Assembly (NCBI GenBank): GCA_024195585.1
Contig: SWBL01000199.1
Location: 29,074-93,073, forward strand
Direction: 5' to 3'
Source: Aureobasidium sp. EXF-3400
Lineage: Eukaryota; Ascomycota; Dothideomycetes; Dothideales; Saccotheciaceae
DNA length: 64,000 nucleotides
Below, in pieces: positions 46,495 through 57,021 of this stretch. The position numbers were made by a program, and so were the translations under genes. Within the stretch, counting starts at the first letter, position 1. Every line of letters starts with the position of its first letter. Below the pieces are notes generated by a model, which searched no databases, was not told where the DNA came from, and saw only the letters and a program-made list of their open reading frames with translations.

Positions 46495-49400
46495 GATGTT
46501 TGTGATTGAAGGAGATTTAGGGGAAGTGGCTCTGAGAAAGTGCCTACCTATTGCACAGTTTACTAGCAGGCACGTAACCATGACACAACCACTATCGCAT
46601 GGTAGTGTTCCTGCATGTGCTAGTCATGACATCTACTCGGCACTTGAAACCATGGACTCCTGAGAACTCACGACATTTGCTCGCATCGTTGAACCCACAG
46701 TGACTGCTTGGTCTATTGAGGTGGAAGCCTCGAGCAGAGTGGATGAGCCGTTGTCTTGTGATATCTCTTGGTGGTCCGTGCACTTCACAATGCCGATGGT
46801 ACCACCCTGCTCACCATTTCCATCAACGACGAACAAGCTCCTTGTAGATGAGCAAGCTCAGGAACATGGAAGTTGAGTGCCTCTCCGTGTACTAAAAGGT
46901 ATAACGCGTGTAGCTATAGGAATGTACAAAACTATAACGAACAGGAAGACGTCTATTAAGAAGCAACAATCTGTCGGCTCTGGATGGACATGCCTCTTCT
47001 CCAAGGACATCTGTGCCTTTTTATACTGTACATTTTGCTTGTCGCAGCAGGCGGAGTACTATAGACGTCAGAACAAGCAGAGGCAGTCTTGAGTGTTTTT
47101 TTTATCACTATTGATGGTCTTGAGATCATAGCTGTTGTGTCAGACCTGTTGGAATTCGACGACCAGCTTGAACGATATACGGAAGCTCAAGCTACCTGCT
47201 CAGTAGTAGCTTGCTCTCGCTTTCAACCCGAAAATGCTTGCTTCATAGCAAAATCAGTACCACGGAAGCAAAGATGCTGTGATATTCGGAAGTGTAATGC
47301 CATATACTGCGCGAAAGGAACATGGACTCGCTGTCAACATCACAAAAGGGGGCACATAAACAGGTTATTGCAGCAGGATGGTGGCGTCGAGGCTGGAAAC
47401 TGGCCCTGCAGGATACAAAACGACACAGGAAGTTCAAGACCGACAAGCGAGACGATATGCTGAGGATGCAGGTGGTTGACATTCGACATACGCCCCTGCA
47501 TACATCTCACGCGCATGTCGCGCCCTACTAGACATAGAGGCGTCTATCAAGGACAAACGTGCGTACGAACCTCGCTACCAGTAGAGACTGTAGAAACAAA
47601 CTCGTGTAGATCTGATTGTTGGCCAATGTCGTTTGGTGAAAGCCAGCTCTGGACTTGTCAGTTCTGTCACATGTCGTTTGACCGTTTGGTTGCGCTGCAG
47701 ATCCAGCGCCCAGGAAGTGTCGGGTCATGTTTTGACAGCAGTGATAGGCAGGTGAGTCAAGGGCTTTCCACAATGTAAATCCTACTGTGTCTGAAGAGGA
47801 AGGATTCATGCTGGAGAGAAGGTAGAGGCGTGTTGAATATGATTCTCGCTGCCTATACCTCTTCTAGGAAGGTGGAATGATTTCACACGCGCCATGTTTT
47901 TTCTCGAGATGGTATCCAGGACTGAACGATTCACCGCCTCAACGCGGCCTCATATGGCAGAAATGATCCCAAGGCCGCCAACGCTTGCGACTCGTTATTG
48001 TGTCAAACAGGAGAGGATTAGAGCGGTCTGACAGCACGGTCTGGCTGGAAGACGGTGCTGCTCTTATGCTTGGGCAGGGTAGTTGTATTCCGTAGGCTTG
48101 AGCTTGCGCTGCCGTTTATCATGATAACACTCTACCATACTCCAAGGCCGATATCATACATGTCTCTGAAATTGGCGGTCGATTGGCATCAAGAAGTCTT
48201 ATGCCGACTCGACAAGCGCAATCTCGACTCCAGCCCAAGTGACAAACACTTGGCATACTCGATATGGTATTATAATACGAAGAGCGTTGGCATTTACCCG
48301 ATTGCAATGATGAGAACAGTGCATCGGCCTGCCTATCTTGTGACGGGAACATGAAAGTGTAAATGATTATTCTGAAGCGTCAATCGATCCTGTCGCGATA
48401 GGTCACGGCGACGACTGTGTCCAACGCGGTCTTATCGAACGTGACAATTTGACAGTGTATAGCGACGTATCATGCTCATGCGTCTCAGGGACACTCGTGT
48501 GACCTTTCATGAGCAGGAGTCCGAGACAGCAAACACACGCCCCTGTTTGGGCACTTGGGAGTGTGTTTGGGCATTGTGTCTTATCTTCAGCCAATGAGAG
48601 CGGAACGGCGAACCATACGGGTAGCGCCAAAAATGGTCGCGTGGTTCGGGGAAGGTCTACTCTGGGGTACGTCTGACATGCCCGCCGATGACCGTGCATT
48701 TGCTTCTTCTTCTTCTTCGCGGATGATCGGCTTGAGGACTAAGGTGCAGATACCCGATGGCGGAATACGAGCGGCTTTGCATCAGGATTTGGCGGATGCT
48801 GCACCTGTGGCTGGACCTGCTGTTGTTTGACATGGAAATTTGGCCCAACCACCAACGCTGCTTGGAAAAGGTAGGTAACGCGGCCGGCGCTTCTTCGTCT
48901 TCTAGAATTCGTGCCCAGCGTCCAAGCTGTTCTTCGAGCCAAGCCGAGTCGAGTTAAACCGCACGATCGGGGTGACTAGCCTTAGAAAGGAAGGAAAAAC
49001 CCATCGGTGGTCGGCAACGAGCGCCTCTTCCGCCCTGATACAGTCTTTGTGCAAGGTGACATGGCCATGATGCTTATTGCCGTCGCGAGGGCAAACATGG
49101 CATGGATTGTTGATGTGGGCAAGAAGAAAAGAAGAAAGAAAGCGATTGTCGCATCTCCACGAGGCCTCGACAGGTGGCTCGGCTGGGAGTCGTCAGGCCG
49201 TTGAAGCATTCGCTTTTCACGCGCGTGAGGCAGGTAACGCAAAGGATGCTTTATTAGGCATCCGACTTGTCGATTCATCCTTATCTATCAGCAAGGCTAA
49301 GTTGCTGCACCCCACGGGACGCCATATCTTGCTCCTCCCTGCTGGTGAAACGAGGCCTTTCTCATCTCGCGTACACTCTTTTCACTTCGCTCAACGAGTC

Positions 49401-49595
49401 CATAAGTCGCAATCATCAGCGCCCAACTCGCGTTCTTCGAGATTAAGGCTGCTTGAACTTTTGGACCCTTGCTTGTCGGAACGATACAAGTACTGAACAG
49501 TGCACCCTTGGCTATTTCGGCCGATTTGATAATAAGAATCAACGTCATCCGCATTGCCGCCGCTAGCATCGCGCGCTCTGACTCTTCCCTTCAAT
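46495..49595. other. Gene-poor region containing repeat copy C
   Basis: About 3.1 kb with only short frames and no recognisable domain. Repeat copy C lies at 46880-47060. A short CTT run is near 48705. No tRNA pattern was found. Confidence 0.5.
46880..47060 (-). repeat. Dispersed repeat, copy C (inverted)
   Basis: Reverse complement of copy B over its whole length, at about 75-80% by eye. Read on the minus strand it begins GTACTCCGCCTGC with GCGACAAGCAAAATGTACA, then TATAAAAAGGCACAG, ATGTCCATCCAGAGCCG, TGCTTCTTAATAGACGTC, and ends ATAGCTACACGCGTTA. Several differences from B are C-to-T or G-to-A (CTCAGTGGA against CTTAATAGA). Confidence 0.75.
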
Positions 49596-51116
49596 ATGCT
49601 TGTTCCACGCTCTTTCAAGTACTCTTCATCGCCAGACTCGCAAAAACAAAGACCATCTTCAACACCAAAGTCCAAAAAGTCCTTCGTCACTCCTCCAACT
49701 TCGACTTCCACTCCACCCCCGCGGTCCGACGCTTCCAACTATAGCCGACCACCACCCCAAGCACCCTGGATCCTCACGCCTGCCATGCCTTCAACACTGC
49801 AACCCTCGAGACCTGTCGAGATTCCATCTCCTCGGCGGAGTTCCAGAGATCTCAAACACGTCAGATCCTCTAGGGCCAGCAGCAAATCATCCAGAACATC
49901 ACGGAACTCCGAGACCAAACACCGCCCTGATGCCCTACCTCCGGCCGTCGCTGCCCTCTTGGCTGTGACTGCTATTCCTCCTCCCAAGTCGCACACGAGA
50001 CGCAAGAAGAGTCCTATCCGGGACATGTCTATCGATGAGCTCATCCAAGAATGGAGAAAGGACAGTTCGACCAAGTCCAGTTACAGCAGCGCCTCACTGG
50101 ACATGCTCCTCGGATCGGCAGACGAAGATGACTACGAGCACATGTACTCTTCAAGGTCAACTTCGTGTGACTCAATCCCTTCTCTGGATGGTGACGAAGG
50201 CTCGGTCATGTCCATCAGCAATCCTGCCACTCCCGACTCTATCCGAAGCCGAAAGTCTAGCATGGGCAGTTACCGCAAGGAGAAGACTCTCTACACTCCA
50301 GAAATCCAAGATTGTAGTGTCGATCACCCACTCGGATTGTCAACGCTGGAGTTCGATGAGGATCTCATTGTTATCAACTCGCCATGCCCCAAGGATCGCA
50401 AGCAACGAAAATCTGGCGGTTTCCGTTCCAACTTGAGCTCATCTCTGCAAGCCATCAAGTCTCGCGTCACCTCTTCGTTCTCATCTTTGAACTTGAACCT
50501 GGATGAGGATTCGTTCTCAGATGCTTCGCTTTGGCAACATCCTTACCTCTTTCCAAGGTTAAGCTCCGAGCTTAGACCTACCCCCTTTACCTCGACTCCA
50601 TCAAAGTCGCAACGCCAGTACCTCAATCCGCGTTCGGCTCCGGTCCCCTTCGAGGAGCAACAGCACCATTGGCAAAAGGCTCTATCTTCGCCAGACTCAC
50701 CTGACAACGAGTTTCCCGAAGCTCCAATGATCCAGATGCAAACTTACAACAAACGGGCCGCATCTTCGCCCCGCCGCACGCGCCGCGGCTCAAGCACAGG
50801 CACATCAGATTCTCGTTCGGAAGCTGGCCGCGCCATGTCCGGGCAGGGGCCCATGCCCGCTAGGCAACGCGAACCTCGAGAGAACAGCGACTTTCTACGT
50901 GTCATCGTGCTCGAGATGAACATGAGACGTGGAGGCAAATTTGATGAGGGTGCCAGTGGACGTGCCAGAATCTGGCTTCCACCACGCAAGCAGCCTGTCG
51001 CTCGCAACAGCGCCTTCGACGATGAAGAGGATGAAGACGAAATTGCTTCTGTCAGCGGTTCCGGGGTCACCTCTAGAAAGATCCCTCGCCGCTGGGTGCC
51101 AGTTTCGATCGAGTAA
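49596..51116 (+). CDS. Fungal-specific, largely disordered protein of unknown function
   Basis: A single exon of 506 residues from the ATG at 49596. Not recognised. Low-complexity Ser/Pro/Arg sequence (MLVPRSFKYSSSPDS, RASSKSSRTSRNS) contains short islands that look conserved: PDALPPAVAALLAVTAIP then RDMSIDELIQEWRKD (about 122-160), LDMLLGSADEDDYE, TPEIQDCSVDHPLGLSTLEF, SSLQAIKSRVTSSFSSL, and near the C-terminus FLRVIVLEMNMRRGGKF with RARIWLPPRK. The last pair (about 430-470) is the best candidate for a functional core. No signal peptide, membrane helix or zinc site. The many Ser-Pro/Arg-Ser sites suggest phosphorylation. Confidence 0.8.
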   Translation: MLVPRSFKYSSSPDSQKQRPSSTPKSKKSFVTPPTSTSTPPPRSDASNYSRPPPQAPWILTPAMPSTLQPSRPVEIPSPRRSSRDLKHVRSSRASSKSSRTSRNSETKHRPDALPPAVAALLAVTAIPPPKSHTRRKKSPIRDMSIDELIQEWRKDSSTKSSYSSASLDMLLGSADEDDYEHMYSSRSTSCDSIPSLDGDEGSVMSISNPATPDSIRSRKSSMGSYRKEKTLYTPEIQDCSVDHPLGLSTLEFDEDLIVINSPCPKDRKQRKSGGFRSNLSSSLQAIKSRVTSSFSSLNLNLDEDSFSDASLWQHPYLFPRLSSELRPTPFTSTPSKSQRQYLNPRSAPVPFEEQQHHWQKALSSPDSPDNEFPEAPMIQMQTYNKRAASSPRRTRRGSSTGTSDSRSEAGRAMSGQGPMPARQREPRENSDFLRVIVLEMNMRRGGKFDEGASGRARIWLPPRKQPVARNSAFDDEEDEDEIASVSGSGVTSRKIPRRWVPVSIE

Positions 51117-54001
51117 TCATCGAGTAACAACAATTGCGAAACCCACTTCCAGACCCTGGATCATCCCGGCCTCCGTGTCTCGCCAGTCCGTTGAGTCCGA
51201 ACTCACTTCACTGCCCTAGAGCGTGATATCCCCAGAGAACGGCTGTTCATCTCTGGCCTAGAGCAGATGATCATGGTCATCTTCTCTCAAAGCAGGCTTC
51301 GCTTGCACACGACACGTTTCGACGTGGGGTCATCTTACGCCATCCTCGCTTTTCTACTTCATAACGATCATCATATTGTTTCTGTTTTTTCTGCTTTATT
51401 TTTTTTTTCGGACGGCATTTGCTGTCTTCATTGTTGATTATTCGGCAAGCGAATGGTCATAGCATGGTAAGGTGTAGCGAGAACGGTTGTCTCGGCGTTA
51501 TGGGAATTTTTTTTTGTTGGAGGTTGGGAAAGAGTAATAGCCGACCGGTGCTTGGCTGCGCTATTTTCTCTTCCTTGGAGTTTTTCTTCTCATCTTTTCC
51601 ATGCACGGTGGTGGCATGACTTTGATGCTAGATCTGGGCACAGTTTGGAAGCGCGGTGTTTCTCTTCCATTTATGATATCTACGACAGACAATATACGGC
51701 TTAATGAACGAACATACATCTTTGTACTATTTCATCCATTGCAAACCCCTTCCCCTCTCTTCGTTAGACGAACACGCGACATATTAAAGTCTGTCAGAAA
51801 GCTTTGTTTCACGCTAGAAAACCATCGTGAGCATATATGTGTATCTGGATGCACGATAACATCTGGTTGGTGCAGCATCGCGTGTGGAAGCTATATGCTG
51901 GATGTGTTCCCATTAGACATGACTCTAGCTCAACAAGTGCGCTTACACAATTTCCTCAGCTGTTCGTACACTCGTAAGAGTCAGCAGTCAGAACACTTGG
52001 CTCTTGTCTTCACTCCGAGTCTCCTCCACAAGCACGGACAAAGTCACAAAAAAGGCTCACGTCGCACCACATGCGCGCTCGTGCTTTCCATACGATCAAA
52101 TTTCCCCTTGTTTTCCAAACCCTTCTCAGGACACGCGGAGTTGAGAACATCCGACCAACGTCCCATCAATCAATCAATGGAGATTTGAACAGCGGGTCTA
52201 ATATTGCGCGTCTGTACATGTCGGTCAAGGCTTCTCGGACAGGATGTCTCTCGCTGCTTGCCGACTCCTTGCTTTGTCCGAAAGGTCACCCATAGTAGTG
52301 ACATTGTCCGCTGACTGCGTACACTCCGAGTCGTTTGGGATTCAATTCCCGACTTCGCTCTCGGTATGTCACTGACTCACGCTTCATGCGGCCTACAACA
52401 CCAATGCAACATCCGAGTCGTGGGATCTGGAGACGGATGTAGCTTCAATGGACACGAAGGCTGCGACTCCACAAGTGTCGGTCAGGCAGTTACGGCCACC
52501 GTCTCGGTGACCTGTTGCTTTCTCGTGTTTTTCAAACACCGTCTCTTATCTTTGCACACGTAGTCGACGTCTGGCCTTTCGCTGATCAGGGGTCCTCTTT
52601 AACCAGGCTTTCACTGCATGGGCTGTCGTGGGATCTGCGGAGTAAGTACACCGGCCGTAAGATGGCGATAGTCCGCGACTCGCTGGTCGAACTTCAGCTC
52701 ATGTGACAACTCGCTGATCCTTTCGAGCATTTGTCTGGGGCCCAAAATCTATCATACTGAATCAGGTCAAAAGAACCGTTCGATCATGTTTGTCAAGGAA
52801 TCCAGTCAAAGACCCTGTCCGGCGCGCGAGAGTCAAACAGCATTACCATTACCTGAGGCTATCGGTCAATGCACAATACGAGATTGGCTTTGGGATTGAC
52901 ATGAAGTCTGTTTAGACTTCTGATATTGTACCACTGCTCTTGCTAAGGGTCGATTACGCGACAACGTCTACGACAACGACATGCCATGAAGACGTGCTCG
53001 AGGAAGTCTTGCTCGAACCACCACTTGCAATCTCGTTCGAGTAAGAGTTTGTGATTGTTGACAAATTCACACAATCGATAGCTATCATGCTTCCTGGAGT
53101 ACTTCCATTTGGACTACATGCCACAGTCGCTGCTTCTTGCTCGGGTATATTCACATTTTCTTTCGGTCATTGCCTCAGAACTCTCGAAGCTCTCATCATG
53201 AATATCACGTAGACACCAGGCGCCTTGTCGGCCTATGGTCATTTCTGCTGACAAACCGTTCGAGAGTTATATACATTAAGAAGCCAGGTTTCTGCCTCGG
53301 GCTGCTTGTGGCACTAGCACAACTATGTAAGCCAGACTTTAATCTGTGGCTACTTGTACTAGCATCCATCATCTTTGCAAGATATTTTGCAGCTCAGGAG
53401 TAAGCGAAACCACTCACTCCAGATTTTCGAGTCGTTATGCAACATTCATTGTCAATGAAGAAAAGATATCGTCGCTGCATGGAATTTGGCGGAAGTGGCT
53501 ACAGAAGTGCACAGTACTTACCAAGACAGGACAGTGCTCGCTGAGAAGCGACGACTCATCAGCCCTCTGCGGACACGTCTCTGCTTCAGAAAATCTCTGT
53601 GCCTTTCTATAGTTGGAGTACGAGGGAAGATATGGACTGTAGAATAGAAGACTCGATTTAGGGTAGGTTTTGAATCCTTGTGCAGCATACCCCATCGTCT
53701 CTAGGGACAGTTCTCGACCCTTGCCATCTCTTACTGCCTGTTGCAGAGGGCCAAGCGTGATGTGATAGAAATACTCATATCACAACTCGGAAGGAGGAAA
53801 TCTTCCGTGTAACACCATCAAAAACATGCAACTTTCCAAAGCAAGGCCGACTTGTTGAATATCTTGGTACAAGGCTTTTCATACAACTATTGAAACATAG
53901 GAATTGCTTGTATCTGCATGATGAGAAGCAAGCTGCCTTCTATTGTCTGACTCAGACCAGACCTCCCTGACCTTTTCCCCTACTCTCTTATTCTTTATGT
54001 C
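51117..54001. other. Gene-poor region containing repeat copy D
   Basis: About 2.9 kb. T-rich 3' flank of the preceding gene, then short frames without recognisable domains. Repeat copy D lies at 53495-53622. A T-arm-like GGGATTCAATTCCC near 52339 is not part of a tRNA fold. Confidence 0.5.
53495..53622 (-). repeat. Dispersed repeat, copy D (inverted, shorter)
   Basis: Read on the minus strand it begins CGTACTCCAACTATAGAAAG, then GCACAGAG, a diverged middle, GTCGTCGCTTCTCAGCGAGC and ACTGTCCT. This is the same block order as A-C, but it lacks the GCGACAAGCAAAATG segment between GTACTCC and the TATA-like block. Confidence 0.6.
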
Positions 54002-55183
54002 TTAAAGCCGAATCTTTAGGGGTTTGAGATAAGTGACGTTGATGGAGTTGTCCACAATGCTAGTATCAGCGAGAGGGAAACCCAAACGGTCAACAAGGAA
54101 CCTCTCCTCAATCTTCGACACACCAGCCATGACCTCAGAATCAGCGGTTACCGAGGTGTCGGTGAAGATCACAGTGGTAAAGTTGGCGAGAGGTCCGGCG
54201 AGGGGATATTTTACTTTGCTCTGTCCAACAGTCCAATGTGCTTCGGTATCGCAGACGGGTCTAAGGCCATCCGCGGTAAACTCATGTGTAAAGGTGGTGT
54301 TCTTGCTGCTGTTCTCAATCATGGCAGATCCGCTAATCTTGTCTGATAGAGTTACTGTCATGGTGATGTTGTCACCAGCAGAGATAGTCATGTTTTTGGC
54401 AGCTACGGTATCCTCAGGCCACCATCGTACGAAAACTTCGGGTTCACCATCGGGGTGTATGCGAATCCCGGCAAGTATCTCTCCACTTTCGCGAGTTTCG
54501 TCGCAGTAGCGGTCCGCAATGCCCAGCATTATTGCAGCGTACTCGCCCCTGACGTCTTGCGGCGACGAGAAGACTTCGGGTACGACGAAAGTTCCGGTCA
54601 CACTTGTGATGTCCTTGCCTGAGAAGAAGCCACCGCCGAAGTTATAGTCCTTGTACTCAGAGTTGCCAGGCCTCCCGTGTGTCTTGAGGTGTCTGTTGTT
54701 CTTGTCACAAACATAGTGTTCGGGATGTTGACTGCAGAACTCGGGTCTACAGTAAGTCAAGTACGGAGAGCTACCACAGTAAGCGGTGCATTTCATCTGA
54801 CTCGGGTCCACCTTGCAGTCCAGATCAGACCCGTTGCCTTGTTCAGTAGTTCGATCAGAAATTAGAGTGGCGTATAATCCGCCGTCGGTATCATCCACAT
54901 TGGTATCGTTCGACTCGATATACTTGGGCTTGCAACTCCAGTGTCCAGGGTCGTGTTCGCAATACTCGGGTCTGCAGAAATCTGCCAGCTGGTTGCCTTT
55001 GCAGAATTCCGAGCAGGGAAAGACTTCTGGATTCACATCGCAATATGTTGAGCTGATGTCACCTCTTTTGGCGAGCTGATGAGGGAGAAGAGTGGGTTCG
55101 TCGATGTGCTGAGCGGCGAGAGGAGCAGCACTGGCAATGCCGATGAACAGCAGACCAATAGGTAGGATGGTAGTTGGCTTCAT
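54002..55183 (-). CDS. Secreted G1-peptidase-fold (eqolisin-like) protein, probably catalytically dead, with duplicated six-cysteine module
   Basis: A single exon of 393 residues. Signal peptide MKPTTILPIGLLFIGIASAA; Kex2-type site K39-R40. Two cysteine modules have identical spacing, C-x8-C-x3-C-x8-C-x4-C-x8-C: C48, 57, 61, 70, 75, 84 and C123, 132, 136, 145, 150, 159. From about 183 the G1 fold appears: GGGFFSGKDITSVTGTFVVP, YAAIMLGIADRYC, MTISAGDNITMTVTLSDKIS, GSAMIENSSKNTTFTHEF, CDTEAHWTVG, NFTTVIFTDT. Family knowledge: G1 catalysis uses a Gln in the ILQTG strand and a Glu in YEWYP. Here these read I-L-A238-G-I and V-R253-W-W-P, so both appear replaced. The frame continues upstream to 55333, but 55183 begins the signal peptide. 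Confidence 0.8.
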   Translation of the reverse strand: MKPTTILPIGLLFIGIASAAPLAAQHIDEPTLLPHQLAKRGDISSTYCDVNPEVFPCSEFCKGNQLADFCRPEYCEHDPGHWSCKPKYIESNDTNVDDTDGGLYATLISDRTTEQGNGSDLDCKVDPSQMKCTAYCGSSPYLTYCRPEFCSQHPEHYVCDKNNRHLKTHGRPGNSEYKDYNFGGGFFSGKDITSVTGTFVVPEVFSSPQDVRGEYAAIMLGIADRYCDETRESGEILAGIRIHPDGEPEVFVRWWPEDTVAAKNMTISAGDNITMTVTLSDKISGSAMIENSSKNTTFTHEFTADGLRPVCDTEAHWTVGQSKVKYPLAGPLANFTTVIFTDTSVTADSEVMAGVSKIEERFLVDRLGFPLADTSIVDNSINVTYLKPLKIRL

Positions 55184-55917
55184 TTTGACTTGGTAGTTTT
55201 GATCTTGGTTGACCCAAAAAGTCTTGGATAATCTGAGATGAAAGTGACAGAAAAGAAAACAACAAGAAAGAGAGATACGCTGCGTCGTGTGACCTCTTAA
55301 GTGTCGAAACTTACTCATTGCATTGTTACTCATCGCAACTAACTCAAATGTGCTCCTTCCGCCAAGCTTCTATACTTCACGTGTGGCGGCGATAATATTC
55401 TGCAAGAAGACACTGCGAGGTGGAATGCGAGATTAATCAAGAAGAAATCTTTGCATGTAACACAGCATCAAGAAACCGCGTCACATTCTCTGCCGCTGGG
55501 TGAAGGCGACGTAAGCTCCAGCGAACCTATATACACAGTAAAAGTTGCATCTCATACAAGCAGCAATTCACCACCAGTTGCGTTCCGTGGCTCACTTGGC
55601 AAGTCCCTAACCTCTGGTGGAGTGGCTATCTTTGAATCAGGGGTCAACCCCCTCACTCTCAAGGAAAAAGAGCCCACTCTTTCGTCACAACCACATAGGT
55701 CCTTCCCCCAGGCAGTGGTTGAGAGTCCCGGTTGCTTCAAAAGTAAACCACTGTCGACACACCTTGTAAATCCTCTCCCCCGAGGTCACTGGTGCGGGTT
55801 TCTCTCCTCTAGAGGCTATAGGCCTCTAGGAGGTTCTTTTGCCGGAACTTGTGAGAAAGATACTTCTGATGTGCTGCGGATGAGTCTATGGTACGAGCCA
55901 GTAGAAGTTTTGTGTTC
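55184..55917. other. Intergenic region with a bulged hairpin
   Basis: Upstream of the pseudo-eqolisin and downstream of the BED gene. A near-perfect inverted repeat with a TATA loop lies at 55806-55832. The plus frame 55451-56029 has no recognisable domain and overlaps the BED gene. Confidence 0.45.
55806..55832. other. Inverted repeat with one-base bulge
   Basis: CCTCTAGAGGC and GCCTCTAGGAGG pair around a TATA loop with a single unpaired base. The position is about 85 bp beyond the BED gene stop codon. Confidence 0.5.
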
Positions 55918-56610
55918 TCAGACAAGATCGAAGGGACGCTTTGATCCAGGGGTAGATTGTGGAGTTGCGCGAGAGAGCAGGTCATTGACGATGCGAGATG
56001 AGAGTGCAGCGCGAGCAGACTCTTCTTGAGCGTAGGATCTTTCACTAGGATCCGTACGAGGTGTGAAGAACTGCTCAGGTGGTTGGGTTTGTTGAGCTGG
56101 TACGACAGACCGAACAGACATATCAGCCATGGTCTGGGCAACACGCGCACGCGAAGGAGGAACGAAGTCCGGCATGATCATGCGACAGAGACGAAGAAGG
56201 TGAGGATGTTTGTTCGGCTCGAAAGCGTCGAAAGGTAGACTACCATGGAAGATGGCTTGCATGAGGGTTTCATCAAGATCAGACTTGAGAACCTCTTGAT
56301 TGGCGACCTCAGCAGCAGCATGACTCGTCTTTGTAACCAAGGGCTGCTCAGTACGCTGCTCGATCTTGACCTTGAGCTCATCAGGGACTTGCCTCAGCTC
56401 TTTTTCTCCAGCGTTAGAGGAGTCATCGTCGAGCAAGGCCTGAAGATAGGTGTAATAAGCTTCGCAGGCGGCAAGATGAGCAACTTTACGAGCAACGATG
56501 TTTCTTGCGACCTTCTTATCGTTGCAGTGGCGGCAGATGGCCATGGGAGTTTTGGCACCATCTTCAAGAGCCTCAAATTGGCGAGAGATGTAACCTTGTT
56601 GAGGTGGCAT
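55918..56610 (-). CDS. BED zinc-finger protein resembling the N-terminus of a hAT transposase
   Basis: A single exon of 230 residues. A BED-type finger near the N-terminus uses C26-x2-C29-x15-H45-x3-C49 (ICRHCNDKKVARNIVARKVA, HLAAC). Further on, IFHGSLPFDAFEPNKHPHLL with LPF at 125-127, and MIMPDFVPPSRARV at 146-157, match the segment of hAT transposases before the catalytic domain (LPF..V....F...L...P.Y..PSR). The RNase H-like catalytic domain and the C-terminal dimerisation domain are absent. The frame is intact and ends with a Ser/Pro tail. Either a domesticated transposase fragment used as a DNA-binding regulator or a decaying element. It is divergent to the UBX gene. Confidence 0.7.
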   Translation of the reverse strand: MPPQQGYISRQFEALEDGAKTPMAICRHCNDKKVARNIVARKVAHLAACEAYYTYLQALLDDDSSNAGEKELRQVPDELKVKIEQRTEQPLVTKTSHAAAEVANQEVLKSDLDETLMQAIFHGSLPFDAFEPNKHPHLLRLCRMIMPDFVPPSRARVAQTMADMSVRSVVPAQQTQPPEQFFTPRTDPSERSYAQEESARAALSSRIVNDLLSRATPQSTPGSKRPFDLV

Positions 56611-57021
56611 GATTCGAAAGAGACGTGGAATTGCAGGTTGGCATCAAGATGGCTTCAAGAAGGGATGTGAAGGACTCGAGAGCTGATGTTGTTGGTGTCG
56701 CGAGCCAAGAAGGAGCTCGGACGCTCTTGGCCGCATCATCGTGCATAGCTATGCAGTCTTGTGCATATATATGCAGTGTTGTACATATGACGATGTTGCG
56801 ATTGCTACAAGTCCGATGTCCGAGTTGGATCAAGTGAATTCCAGTCCTTCGAATCACTTCCATCTGCTCTCGACAAGAACATCCCGTCGCCGTCACTTGC
56901 AACATCGAAAACATATCCCGCCACCTTCGTTCCTTCCGCCGCCCAACTCGTCCGACTCGAGCCTTCGCATCAAAGAATTCTTGCCAACTAGTGGCAACCT
57001 TGATTCACGACATCAGCAATA
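56611..57021. promoter_or_regulatory. Divergent promoter with two phased perfect 14-bp palindromes
   Basis: TGCATAGCTATGCA (56742-56755) and TGCATATATATGCA (56762-56775) are both perfect palindromes, 20 bp apart start to start. A weaker third unit (GTACATATGACG) begins at 56781, and each unit is followed by a CAGT-like flank. They lie between the BED-finger gene (left) and the UBX gene (right). The role as protein-binding sites is inference. Confidence 0.55.

Noticed and set aside
52333..52352. T-arm-like sequence (GGGATTCAATTCCC)
   Set aside because: No acceptor, D or anticodon arms could be placed around it, so it is not a tRNA.
55184..55333. Upstream 50-codon extension of the pseudo-eqolisin
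   Set aside because: The inner ATG at 55183 starts a clean signal peptide; the extension would bury it.
55451..56029. 192-codon plus frame
   Set aside because: Overlaps the 3' end of the BED gene on the other strand and has no recognisable domain.
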